Positions 16,034 through 24,080 of a DNA stretch of 33,970 nucleotides are shown here, piece after piece; positions within the stretch are counted from its first letter, which is position 1; the number at the start of each line of letters is the position of its first letter. Below the pieces are notes generated by a model. That model saw nothing but the letters and a program-made list of their open reading frames with translations, was not told the origin of the DNA and did not search any database. The translations under genes were made by a program, and so were the position numbers. This DNA is from a virus, in IMG/VR virus record IMGVR_UViG_3300034021_000264, positions 1-33,970 of that record; one strand, written 5' to 3'.

Positions 16034-16725
16034 CAGTAGTAATGACATCCATATCACCGAAGCATACAAACGGTGACGTGCAGAAACAAGCGATTGAAAG
16101 TTGGAAGGAATTCGGCTTTCGGGTGTTGTCGTTCAACGCACCTTCAGAGATTGAAGTTCTGAAAGCCGACTATGACGTTGAGTTTGTGCCATGCTTCCGA
16201 ACGATGGAAGGTCTTTTCAATATTCCTTACGTGCCGATTTCAGCGTTCATTGACTACGCCAAAGAACACGGATTGGAGCAAGTAATGCTTATCAATTCGG
16301 ACATCGTTATCAAAGACCCAACGAACCGACTTAACGACTATCTCCATCACGCACATCACGGTTTGATATTCAGCAACAGGCACGATCATAACGGAGACTT
16401 TGCTAACCCGATCGTGTATTCATTCGGTTTCGATGTTTTCGTTATTCACAAGAACTTTTACCACCTGATACCGCAGTCTATGTTCTGTATGGGGCAGACG
16501 TGGTGGGATTACTGGATTCCATACCGCTTCATAACGAATAAGATTCCCGCGTACTTGGTCAAGGAAATAATGTTCTATCACATGAGGCACAACGTCCAAT
16601 ACTCAACCGAACAATGGAATTACATGACGCGTCACTTCCAATGGATTGAGAACTTTATGCCAAGTCAAACACCCGCAGGGGTCAACCACAGGGTTTACAG
16701 AACTATTAGACAATCAGCTATATGA
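16030..16725 (+). CDS. Glycosyltransferase-like protein (GT-A type)
   Basis: 231 residues, no signal peptide. QVMLINSDIVIKDP around 84-97 has the hydrophobic strand followed by SD of a GT-A metal-binding motif. The first 60 residues follow a GT-A nucleotide-binding pattern (TVVMTSISP, AIESWKEFGFRVLSF). WWDYWIPYRF and FYHMRH in the C-terminal half resemble acceptor-side motifs seen in many capsular or surface glycosyltransferases. Gene overlap with fcl (ATGA) suggests a fucose-related acceptor or donor, but specificity cannot be read from the sequence. Confidence 0.6.
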   Translation: MTVVMTSISPKHTNGDVQKQAIESWKEFGFRVLSFNAPSEIEVLKADYDVEFVPCFRTMEGLFNIPYVPISAFIDYAKEHGLEQVMLINSDIVIKDPTNRLNDYLHHAHHGLIFSNRHDHNGDFANPIVYSFGFDVFVIHKNFYHLIPQSMFCMGQTWWDYWIPYRFITNKIPAYLVKEIMFYHMRHNVQYSTEQWNYMTRHFQWIENFMPSQTPAGVNHRVYRTIRQSAI

Positions 16726-17414
16726 ACGTAGATATTTTTATTCGCACGTATTCAAAAGACATTGACTGGCTGCACATCGCTTTAGCATCAATTCAGCGTC
16801 ACGTCACGGGCTATCGGAATATCATAATCACTATTCCAGACAAGAATCTGCTATCAATGTTGACCATTGAGAAGGTGATTCAGGTTGACGATATGCAGGA
16901 CGGTTATATCGGCCAACAGTTGACAAAGATGGAGGCTTGGAAATACACCGATGCCGATGCCATTGTATTTTGGGATTCTGACGTTATAGCTTGTGAACCC
17001 GTGGACGTTTCGGAATGGATCAAGGACGGTAAGCCGATCATTTGGAAAACCAAATATGAACTTACACAAACACCTTGGAGGCCGATAACTGAAAAGGCGG
17101 TCGGTTTTGATGTTGAGTGGGAATACATGCGAAGGATGCCGTTGACCTATCTACGTTCAACGTTAGTTGATTGTCAGGCGTTTATAGAGGGTGTTCATAA
17201 ACGGCCGTTGCGTAATTACCTTAGTTCCGTGCCGCACAGGGCTTTCAGCGAGTTCAACGCGATCGGGGCTTATGCTGAAAAGTACCTAGCCGACCAGTAC
17301 CACTTTCAAGACACCGAAACGGGCGATCTACCAAAGAACAAGGTTAGGCAGTTTTGGAGTTGGGGCGGGTTGACCGATGAAGTTATGGCAGAAATTGGAA
17401 CATACTTAACATGA
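16722..17414 (+). CDS. Glycosyltransferase, DUF6492-like
   Basis: 230 residues. The start MNVDIFIRTYSKDIDWLHIA and the DxD-containing strand IVFWDSDVIACEP (D85, D87) fit the DUF6492 family, a GT-A-fold group often found in polysaccharide loci. IRTYSKD near the N terminus corresponds to the nucleotide-binding strand. A C-terminal segment (HFQDTETGDLPKNKVRQFWS) completes the domain. ATGA overlaps on both sides place it in one operon with fcl and the methyltransferases. The sugar donor is unknown; GDP-fucose is the obvious candidate because its synthase is in the same operon. Confidence 0.65.
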   Translation: MNVDIFIRTYSKDIDWLHIALASIQRHVTGYRNIIITIPDKNLLSMLTIEKVIQVDDMQDGYIGQQLTKMEAWKYTDADAIVFWDSDVIACEPVDVSEWIKDGKPIIWKTKYELTQTPWRPITEKAVGFDVEWEYMRRMPLTYLRSTLVDCQAFIEGVHKRPLRNYLSSVPHRAFSEFNAIGAYAEKYLADQYHFQDTETGDLPKNKVRQFWSWGGLTDEVMAEIGTYLT

Positions 17415-17977
17415 AACTGACCGACCTTAAAAGCCGATACGACATAGGCCACGTACTCACTGAAATGGGTCTGTTAGGCCGTGGTGTTGAGGTTGGCGTT
17501 GCGTTCGGTGAAAATGCTGAGATCATTCTTGACAGTTGCGAAATAAGCCAATTGATATTGGTTGACCCTTGGAACTACGTACCGAACGAGAACCCGAAAG
17601 GCTTTGCCGATGCTATCAAGGATTGGAGTGGTTGCTATCTATACTGTGAGGATAAGTTGAGGCGGTTCGGTGACCGTGCCGTTATGACAAGGCTTTCAAG
17701 CGTTCAGGGTGCAAGGGCATTCCAGAACAACTCACTTGACTTCGTTTACATTGACGCTAACCACATGAGGCCGTACATTGACAACGACCTGAATGCGTGG
17801 TTTGATAAGGTCAAGAAAGGCGGTATCTTCGGAGGTCACGATTACCATAACGTCAACACCGAAAACTATCAATGCAATGTCAAAGATGCGGTTGACGAGT
17901 TCTTTTCACAGACGAATTACACTATTCACGTAACCAACGCGGAGGGCGATGCACCTTCGTGGTACATTATCAAATGA
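17411..17977 (+). CDS. Class I SAM-dependent methyltransferase
   Basis: 188 residues, Rossmann-like. Motif I is GVEVGVAFGE (25-34), followed by the acidic strand end ILVDPWN that binds the SAM ribose, then NSLDFVYIDANHM for motif III and KKGGIFGGHDYHN for the next strand. The pattern matches the Methyltransf_24 group, which includes sugar O-methyltransferases of surface polysaccharide clusters. It overlaps both neighbours by four bases and is followed by another methyltransferase. A likely job is to methylate a sugar placed by the nearby glycosyltransferases; this is inference. Confidence 0.8.
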   Translation: MKLTDLKSRYDIGHVLTEMGLLGRGVEVGVAFGENAEIILDSCEISQLILVDPWNYVPNENPKGFADAIKDWSGCYLYCEDKLRRFGDRAVMTRLSSVQGARAFQNNSLDFVYIDANHMRPYIDNDLNAWFDKVKKGGIFGGHDYHNVNTENYQCNVKDAVDEFFSQTNYTIHVTNAEGDAPSWYIIK

Positions 17978-18654
17978 GAAAAGTAGAACTAAAGAACGGT
18001 AGAACCGTTGGGCTGATTGAAGGTGACTCACATATAGGAAAGTGGGTCGAAATGGAGGGGCGATTAGACCACGACAGAAACATGCTCCCACTACTCGACC
18101 CATACATTCACAAAGGATTCACAGTTCTTGACGTTGGCGGATACGTTGGCGATCATACGGAATACTATGTCGAACGTGTCGGCAGAACAGGCAAGGTCTA
18201 TGCGTTTGAACCGAACCCGAAAGCGTTTGAATGTTTGGAGTTCAACATGCGTGACCATAAGAACGTGCTATGCTTGAATGTCGGGGCAAGCGATAAGGAA
18301 CATTCAATTTCACTGGCTCAGGATGCCAACGGTGGCGCGGCCTATGCGATTGAGGGCGATGACTTCAAATGTATCACCATTGATTCCCTTGGACTTGATG
18401 CGTGTGACTTCATTAAGATGGACTGTGAGGGCTTTGAGTGGAACGCATTAAAAGGGGCTGAAAAGACAATAGCGAAATTTCGCCCAACAATGTTGCTTGA
18501 AATAAACAAGGGCGCGTTACTTCGTCAGGGTGCGAGTGTGAGTTACGTATTCGGTTGGTTGTCGGCTAATGGGTATTCGTACAGGAACATCTATTCCGAG
18601 CAAGGAATGGACGATGACCAGTTCGATATACTTTGCCAACCTATTAATTCGTAA
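17974..18654 (+). CDS. FkbM family methyltransferase
   Basis: 226 residues from the ATG at 17974 (ATGA overlap); an in-frame GTG at 17959 is possible but less likely. SAM-binding motif I is VLDVGGYVGDHT at 51-62; YAFEPNPKAFECLEFN and FIKMDCEGFEWNALKGAE are hallmark segments of the FkbM family, whose members often O-methylate sugars. It ends the operon that begins with the immunity gene at 14976, and a new promoter lies at its 3' end. With the preceding methyltransferase it suggests two methylation steps on one glycan. Confidence 0.88.
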   Translation: MRKVELKNGRTVGLIEGDSHIGKWVEMEGRLDHDRNMLPLLDPYIHKGFTVLDVGGYVGDHTEYYVERVGRTGKVYAFEPNPKAFECLEFNMRDHKNVLCLNVGASDKEHSISLAQDANGGAAYAIEGDDFKCITIDSLGLDACDFIKMDCEGFEWNALKGAEKTIAKFRPTMLLEINKGALLRQGASVSYVFGWLSANGYSYRNIYSEQGMDDDQFDILCQPINS

Positions 18655-18659
18655 TTTTG
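18632..18659 (+). promoter_or_regulatory. Promoter before the portal operon
   Basis: TTTG at 18632-18635, 16 bases, then TAATTTTG at 18652-18659, the same spacing as the promoter at 1556-1583. It overlaps the end of the FkbM gene, and the next ATG is five bases after the -7 box. Confidence 0.55.
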
Positions 18660-18664
18660 CAAGT

Positions 18665-18784
18665 ATGAATAAGCCGATAGTTATACGGATAAGGCCACAG
18701 GACGAAAGTGTTAAAGCTAAGTGCGGTGGCCGTTCTGGATGCACGTTGACCGACTTTTACATCACCATGAAGAAAGCCGCCTAA
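18665..18784 (+). CDS. Small cysteine-containing protein (39 aa)
   Basis: Starts MNKPIVIRIRPQDESVKAKC and contains KCGGRSGC, a short CxxxxxC turn, before ending in FYITMKKAA. Its ATG is five bases after a strong promoter-like -7 box and its stop (TAA at 18782-18784) shares one base with the ATG of the portal gene. Those two facts make it a likely first gene of the portal operon, possibly a leader peptide coupled to portal translation. No family recognised. Confidence 0.55.
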   Translation: MNKPIVIRIRPQDESVKAKCGGRSGCTLTDFYITMKKAA

Positions 18785-20589
18785 TGCTACTTGAACAAGC
18801 GCAAGCGTTGATAGCATCGCTCCTTGACCGCGAAAAGCGGAAGATGGGTAAGCCCGAAGAAATGTACGGCAAGATGTACGTGGATGCCGTTAAACAGACA
18901 AAGCGCATCAAGGCACATTCAGACCCTGAACACTTCCCCTCTGAACTATTCGCGGTACGTGCGCCAAATGCCACAGACGACCAATTCAAATACGTCAAGG
19001 CGAATTACAAATGTACCACCAACCCAATTTGGCAGGAACTAATGTCAGTTGTCGGACGTGCGTTCATTGACAACAATTGGCAGATGATTTGGGGCGAGGG
19101 AAGCGATGAACTGAAAACGTATTGCACCGAAAATTTCCCCGTTTATCATTCAACGGAATATTTCGTAAAGAATGTCCTGCCATCAATCAAGTTGAGTGAT
19201 GCGAACGGTATTATAGCTATCCGTCCACACGGGTTTAAATTCATTCAGAACGAACAGGGTGAATTTATCCTTGACGATACCCAACTACCCGAACCCGCTA
19301 TCTTTTACCATCCATCTGAGAAGGTGTTGGTGCGTGAAAGGGATGTAGTGGTTGTGATTGACGATGAAAGGTCGGTCGTTACGGTTTCGGGGAAACATGC
19401 AAAAGAGGGGCGTGTATTGTTCATCTACACACCCGAAGCAATCTACCGTTCAGAACAGGTAGGGGTAAAGAGCGAGAACAAGTATAACACCTATCTATAC
19501 TTCGCTCATGGTGAGGATAAGATGCCATGTATTGACCTTGGCGGCATTCCACAGATATCGGCCAACGGTTCGATATATTGGATAAGTCCTTTCAGGTTCG
19601 CAACCGACCTACTTGACCTTGCATTGACCAATAGGAACATCATGCAAGTGTCCATCGCTTCGGTGGTGTTTCCTTTTAAGATTATGATGTCGGACGAATG
19701 TGACTTTGAAGATTCAACGTCACGATGTTCGATGGGTAAATTGGTCAGCCTTGATACGGGTGACCTTATGGGTAAATGTCATTCGTGCGGAGGTAGTGGG
19801 CAACGGTTGCCATATTCGCCCCTTGGTCAATACCTATGGAAGAAACCAGAAGGAACAACCACAGGAGGCCAATATCCATACAAGCCAGTTGAGTTCGTTG
19901 AAGCACCCGTTAGCGGCTTAGAGTTCGTCCGTGAACAGGTTTCTCTGGACACCGAAAAAGCACGGTCAATCCTTCACCTTCACACGTCTAATTCAAATGT
20001 CAAGGGTTCGCAGGATATGACGGCTACTGGAATGGCAATTGACCGAGAAAGTCAATTCGCTTTTATCCGTGGCATTTCAGACCAAATATTCGGGTTGTGG
20101 GATTGGATGTTCAAACGAATATCATTTCAGCGTTACGGGAATTACGAGCAAGTACCAACGCTCATTTATCCTCAGTCTTTCAATTTCAGAACTGAGGCCG
20201 ACATTTGGGCGCAGATTAAAACGGCACGGGAGGCCGAAGCACCCGCGTACATCATTCAGGAGTTGTTCTATTCGCTTTTGAACAATCTACTTTCATCGTC
20301 TCCAGACGCATTGAAGATATTTGAAACGATAACAAACGCGGATAAACTGTTTTCCGTTTCGGCCACGGCAGTTGCCGCACGTAAGGCATCCAATGCCATT
20401 GAACCTTGGCAGCTTACTATTCACGATTCAGCATTGCAGATTGTCAATGGATTGATACGAGAAAACCCGAAGTATCTTGATCTTGATATTACCGAAAGAA
20501 TCAATATTTTGGAAAGCAAGGCAAAAGAGGTTACATTTGTAGCACCGATTGACAACGCAGTCAATCGTGCATTAGGACTGAATGGGTAA
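18784..20589 (+). CDS. Portal protein
   Basis: 601 residues from the ATG at 18784. An earlier frame-open start at 18721 would add 21 residues overlapping the upstream peptide and is unlikely. Length, position before scaffold and capsid, and a mixed alpha-beta core fit a portal (for example YWISPFRFATDLLDLALTNR, and TATGMAIDRESQFAFIRGIS, a helical stem-like part). Residues about 334-363 hold two cysteines (DECDFEDSTSRCSMGK) and then GKCHSCGGSGQR, a zinc-ribbon-like insert found in portals of Bacteroidota phages. The portal forms the dodecameric ring through which TerL packages DNA. Confidence 0.75.
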   Translation: MLLEQAQALIASLLDREKRKMGKPEEMYGKMYVDAVKQTKRIKAHSDPEHFPSELFAVRAPNATDDQFKYVKANYKCTTNPIWQELMSVVGRAFIDNNWQMIWGEGSDELKTYCTENFPVYHSTEYFVKNVLPSIKLSDANGIIAIRPHGFKFIQNEQGEFILDDTQLPEPAIFYHPSEKVLVRERDVVVVIDDERSVVTVSGKHAKEGRVLFIYTPEAIYRSEQVGVKSENKYNTYLYFAHGEDKMPCIDLGGIPQISANGSIYWISPFRFATDLLDLALTNRNIMQVSIASVVFPFKIMMSDECDFEDSTSRCSMGKLVSLDTGDLMGKCHSCGGSGQRLPYSPLGQYLWKKPEGTTTGGQYPYKPVEFVEAPVSGLEFVREQVSLDTEKARSILHLHTSNSNVKGSQDMTATGMAIDRESQFAFIRGISDQIFGLWDWMFKRISFQRYGNYEQVPTLIYPQSFNFRTEADIWAQIKTAREAEAPAYIIQELFYSLLNNLLSSSPDALKIFETITNADKLFSVSATAVAARKASNAIEPWQLTIHDSALQIVNGLIRENPKYLDLDITERINILESKAKEVTFVAPIDNAVNRALGLNG

Positions 20590-20983
20590 AGACACATTGA
20601 TTCGTACCGTTTGCGGGGGCAAAGTTCCGCGCGAGTTCAAACTTGCCGCTTTAATCGGTGACTTCTTTGAACGATTGGAAAAGCATTATGGAGTTGCTGA
20701 AATTGCAGACCCTGACCTGAAAGAAAAGTTGACGGAGGAGGAGTTGAAATTGCTTTACGCCAAGTTCAAATACCTTGACCCTAATCGCGTAATTCCAGCG
20801 ATGCCGACACATGGGGCTATACCGTTCAGGAATGCATCACCCGTGTCAGTTCCACCACCGTCTGAGCCGAACAACCCGATACCAGTACCCGTTCCAACTC
20901 CGACACCGAATGAAGGTGAAATAGTTACCGAACCGATACAAGTAGAAACCAAGAAACGAGGCCGAAAGCCTGCAAACAAATAG
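20582..20983 (+). CDS. Hypothetical protein with Pro-rich and AT-hook-like end
   Basis: 133 residues between portal and scaffold. The N-terminal part is helical (FKLAALIGDFFERLEKHYGV), then a proline-valine-threonine-rich linker with IPVPVPTPTPNEGE, then KKRGRKPANK, an AT-hook-like basic end. The linker suggests a flexible tether, and the basic end suggests DNA or capsid-interior contact. No family recognised. Overlaps the portal gene by eight bases. Confidence 0.55.
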   Translation: MGKDTLIRTVCGGKVPREFKLAALIGDFFERLEKHYGVAEIADPDLKEKLTEEELKLLYAKFKYLDPNRVIPAMPTHGAIPFRNASPVSVPPPSEPNNPIPVPVPTPTPNEGEIVTEPIQVETKKRGRKPANK

Positions 20984-20986
20984 ACC

Positions 20987-21769
20987 ATGCCGTTAGAATT
21001 AAAAGACATTTCCGCATTTACAGGTATCGAACTAAAAGACGATATGACACCCGAACAATTAGCCGACGCGTTCAACGCTAAGTATGTGCCAGTTGAAACG
21101 CACTCAAAGGCGTTGGGCGAGTTGAACGGAAAGGTGGTACATGCCATCAAGAAGGGATTCCGAGACATTGGCGTTGAGGTTGATTCGGCTGAATTGAAGG
21201 ACAAGAACCTGACTGATCTACCTTCAATCTTCGCATCTGCCGTTAAGGTTAAATTCGATGAACTTGATTCTCAGAAAGGTGCAACGGCTGAAACAATCGA
21301 GGCAAAGTACAAAGGAGACATTGAGAAATACAAAGGCATTGCAGCCGAAAAAGAAACAATGTTAAAGACCGTTGCGGCTGACTTTGATGGTTTCAAAGCA
21401 ACCGTTGAGCAAGATAAAAGGACTTCAAAGATTGATTCCGAGTTCTCCAAGCATTACGGAGCGTTGAGGTTTTCAGAGACTGCAAATCAATACGCCAAGG
21501 TCGGATTCCAAACGGAACTGACCAAGAAATACACGTTTGACCTTGACGCGGAAGGCAAGCACATCGTAAAGGATAAGGACGGCAAACCCGTTATGTCTAA
21601 GGTGAAAGCGGCAGAACCCGCATCATATCAAGAAGTGATAGATGCGGAATTTAAGGAGGCAAAACTTGGACAGGTTGTAAATCCAAATAAAGTTCATACA
21701 TTTGCTCCGACACCAGCGATACCGACAACCACAGGCACAGGCCGTCAAGTTGCACCGCGTCATCAGTAA
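20987..21769 (+). CDS. Capsid scaffold protein (putative)
   Basis: 260 residues immediately before the major capsid gene. It is highly charged and helical, with a predicted coiled coil at about 95-160 (for example YKGDIEKYKGIAAEKETMLK), and ends in a flexible Pro/Thr tail with VAPRHQ. These are features of scaffold proteins that template the capsid and leave before packaging. No protease motif is visible, and no separate protease gene was found nearby. Confidence 0.65.
   Translation: MPLELKDISAFTGIELKDDMTPEQLADAFNAKYVPVETHSKALGELNGKVVHAIKKGFRDIGVEVDSAELKDKNLTDLPSIFASAVKVKFDELDSQKGATAETIEAKYKGDIEKYKGIAAEKETMLKTVAADFDGFKATVEQDKRTSKIDSEFSKHYGALRFSETANQYAKVGFQTELTKKYTFDLDAEGKHIVKDKDGKPVMSKVKAAEPASYQEVIDAEFKEAKLGQVVNPNKVHTFAPTPAIPTTTGTGRQVAPRHQ
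21675..21704 (+). promoter_or_regulatory. Candidate capsid gene promoter
   Basis: TTG at 21675-21677, 19 bases, then TACATTTG at 21697-21704, inside the end of the scaffold gene. It would give the capsid gene a leader of about 150 bases. A chance match is possible, since it lies in coding sequence. Confidence 0.4.
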
Positions 21770-21859
21770 AGTGTCTCTCAGGGCGTGACTTCCCTAATAG
21801 GTCTTCAGGCGTTTTCATTCGGCCTACTGAATGGATAAACAAACCTAAAGACCTTTAAA

Positions 21860-22945
21860 ATGTCATATTCATTATGTGAAAGAGTAATTATGAACGCCAT
21901 CCAAGACAGACTGGATGATGTTTATTTGGGTGCAAGTAACCTTACTGCCACCAAAACACCGTTTCTTGATTTCGTTCTATCTCCTGAGAACGTAGCGACC
22001 TTCGACCTTCAAAAGCGAATGTCACGAGACGGTAAGGTGCGAAGCGTTGAACTTAGGTTCGATCAAGCGAAACTAGCGTCAGAAGTTTCTTCAAACCTTT
22101 CAGGATGTACCGCAACAGGCACAGACTGTCAGAACACGAAGGACTACACGTTTAATCCTGACCTCAACCGAGGAATGGACTTTACGCTTGGGCTGACCGA
22201 ACTGACCGAATCGTTTGAAACGAACACCGAAACCATTGCCAAGGCATTGCGTCTGAGAATGGATGCCATCAAAGAGGCTATCTCAATCGACCTTGCAACC
22301 GCTGCCGTAGCTGCCGCAGGTGCGTGGTCTGGAGACACTTCTGACATTGACGGTGTGGCAGTTGCTAACGATGTTCTGCAAGTCAACACCACTCTTGCAA
22401 ACGGAACAGGTGCTGCTAGAATCGCTAATCCAGTTCTTTTCGAGCAGATCCGAACCGCTTTGGAAATGTCAAACTATGGAACTACTGGAATCTTCGGTGG
22501 TAACGAGTTGGCATCTTACGTAAGACGTGCGATTGCGGGTTCTGACAGCGCGGTTGGTTACAACCTTCGTGCAATGTTGGACGCTTACGGAATCGGAGCA
22601 ACTTACGACCGAAACCTTGCAACGGTTCTGTCAGGTGTTGGTGCAGCCACTAACCTTGCAGTTGGACTTGGCTCAATTGCACCTGTTGGATTCTCATTGT
22701 ATGCTGCCGATGGCGCGAAGATTCGTCAGGAGGACAGCATCGCTGACACCATCTACGATCCAGCAACTGGAATGATGTTCGACTTCCGAATGACACGCCC
22801 ATGTGATGAGTGGTTGATCCAAGTTCGTTCTACTTACCAATTCTTCTACCTTCCAGACGATCGCTACAAAGCTGGTCACAACTTGGAGCGTGTGAACGGT
22901 ATTGGGCAGATAGGCGTTACTTGTGCCGACCTAGCAAGCTGCTAA
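21860..22945 (+). CDS. Major capsid protein
   Basis: 361 residues, the expected size for an HK97-fold capsid protein, right after the scaffold gene. The N-terminal part is helical, with KTPFLDFVLSPENVATFDLQ and LRFDQAKLASEVSSN like an E-loop and spine helix, followed by a long helix rich in Glu and Ala (about 120-155). A C-terminal block (YDPATGMMFDFRMTRPCDEW, YQFFYLPDDRYK) completes the axial domain. Several cysteines occur (C83, C89 and others). Codon choice is uniform, and the start is preceded by the A-rich CTTTAAA typical of well-expressed genes here. A terminator follows. Confidence 0.75.
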   Translation: MSYSLCERVIMNAIQDRLDDVYLGASNLTATKTPFLDFVLSPENVATFDLQKRMSRDGKVRSVELRFDQAKLASEVSSNLSGCTATGTDCQNTKDYTFNPDLNRGMDFTLGLTELTESFETNTETIAKALRLRMDAIKEAISIDLATAAVAAAGAWSGDTSDIDGVAVANDVLQVNTTLANGTGAARIANPVLFEQIRTALEMSNYGTTGIFGGNELASYVRRAIAGSDSAVGYNLRAMLDAYGIGATYDRNLATVLSGVGAATNLAVGLGSIAPVGFSLYAADGAKIRQEDSIADTIYDPATGMMFDFRMTRPCDEWLIQVRSTYQFFYLPDDRYKAGHNLERVNGIGQIGVTCADLASC

Positions 22946-22965
22946 GATCATTGAAAGCCATTTAA

Positions 22966-23003
22966 AAAGGGGCGTGGCTAATTGCTTCGCCCCTTTCTTT
23001 TTA
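22966..23003 (+). terminator. Rho-independent terminator after capsid gene
   Basis: AAAGGGGCG at 22966-22974 pairs perfectly with CGCCCCTTT at 22988-22996, loop 13 bases, followed by a T-rich tail (CTTTTTATT). It ends the capsid transcript, and a new promoter overlaps the tail. Confidence 0.75.
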
Positions 23004-23014
23004 TTCTAAATTTG
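22982..23014 (+). promoter_or_regulatory. Promoter after the capsid terminator
   Basis: TAAATTTG at 23007-23014 is a good -7 box, with a possible TTG at 22982-22984, 22 bases upstream, inside the terminator stem-loop. The next ATG is five bases after the box. The upstream half is weak. Confidence 0.45.
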
Positions 23015-23019
23015 TAGCT

Positions 23020-24006
23020 ATGGAATGTTTGAATACGCTTATCGGTCTAAAAGGTGGGTGCGCTGAGATTGCGGCCGATGCTTCTCTTTTCCTTAACTCA
23101 AAGGTCACTTATTCGGAATTGTCCGACATAATCGACCAGAACGACTATGCAAGCGTTGACGAGTTCTTTACCGACATTCGTGAAACGGCTGTAAAGTTTG
23201 TCCTTGCCGAGATTCAGAACCATATGCGAGAAAAGTACATCGCGCGAACGGTTATCAATCAGCAGTCACTTGGTAATTATTCAAACGGTCTTATTGCTTC
23301 GGGTGCTGCCGCATTATACAAAGGTGTATTCTTTGACAGATGCACCGTATTTCCGAGCCTTGGGTATCGCATAACTTCAATCGGATTCATTGGTAATTAC
23401 TCGGGTAATGTTGTGGTCAAGTACATCAACGGATTGACGGGCGTAACACTTGCAACCGATACAATTGTGGCCGTTGCTGGCTCGCCTGTTAAAGTGGATG
23501 TCAACAGGTTATTCAATGTTCAAAAGCTACTGATCGTATATGATGCCACAGCGATAGGCGGTTACGAAACGCGGATTGATTACAACATCGCAGGGTGCGT
23601 TTCCTGCAACAATTGGAGGGTCAATGTTCACACCACAGCCCGACCCGTTACAACACCACTTGCAACCCCACTTGTACCGACATACGGCTATGACATGGGC
23701 GGTCTTATGGTTGACGTTTCAATGGAGTGCGACAACGAATCATGGTTGTGTGGCATCAAGCAACAGATAGCCATCCCGATCATGTACAAGATAGCTGAAC
23801 TGATGATGGAATATGCGGTAACATCAAGTTCACGCGGCAACACAAAGACGATGAGAGATTATGACAAATTGAAGGAAAGACACGGGTTCTATAAGGCTGA
23901 ATACGATTCGTCAATGAAGACGGCTTTGATGCGGGTGATACTTCCGAATGATCCCGTTTGTTTCCATTGTCAGAAGCGCAACGGGATATACCAATCAATA
24001 CCATGA
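23020..24006 (+). CDS. Neck / head-tail connector protein (putative)
   Basis: 328 residues directly after the capsid gene. It mixes helices at the start (about 28-80) and end (about 255-310) with a beta-rich middle (VFPSLGYRITSIGFIGNYSG, then VVVKYINGLTGVTLAT). Paired cysteines occur at the end (CFHCQKRNG). In phages of Bacteroidota, proteins of this kind follow the capsid gene and are probably head-completion or adaptor proteins. No specific fold can be named. Confidence 0.45.
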   Translation: MECLNTLIGLKGGCAEIAADASLFLNSKVTYSELSDIIDQNDYASVDEFFTDIRETAVKFVLAEIQNHMREKYIARTVINQQSLGNYSNGLIASGAAALYKGVFFDRCTVFPSLGYRITSIGFIGNYSGNVVVKYINGLTGVTLATDTIVAVAGSPVKVDVNRLFNVQKLLIVYDATAIGGYETRIDYNIAGCVSCNNWRVNVHTTARPVTTPLATPLVPTYGYDMGGLMVDVSMECDNESWLCGIKQQIAIPIMYKIAELMMEYAVTSSSRGNTKTMRDYDKLKERHGFYKAEYDSSMKTALMRVILPNDPVCFHCQKRNGIYQSIP

Positions 24007-24080
24007 AAGTAAAACACGCTGAACAGGAAATATTGGTAAGCGCAAATCGAAAACGATTGATACGGATATGGCTCAACTGA
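24003..24080 (+). CDS. Possible 25-residue peptide gene
   Basis: ATG overlaps the previous stop (ATGA) and the frame ends at 24080, thirteen bases inside the next gene. The predicted product begins MKVKHAEQEILVSANRKRLI and is basic. It may simply bridge translation between neighbours. Evidence is only position; coding is uncertain. Confidence 0.25.
   Translation: MKVKHAEQEILVSANRKRLIRIWLN

Noticed and set aside
20755-21204. Minus-strand open frame of 149 codons under the scaffold gene
   Set aside because: Antisense to two tightly packed genes; Ser/Thr/Gly-rich low-complexity product typical of a shadow frame.
23003-23010. Operator half-site ATTCTAAA overlapping the promoter at 23007
   Set aside because: Only one half of the palindrome is present; an eight-base match is expected about once by chance in a window this size.
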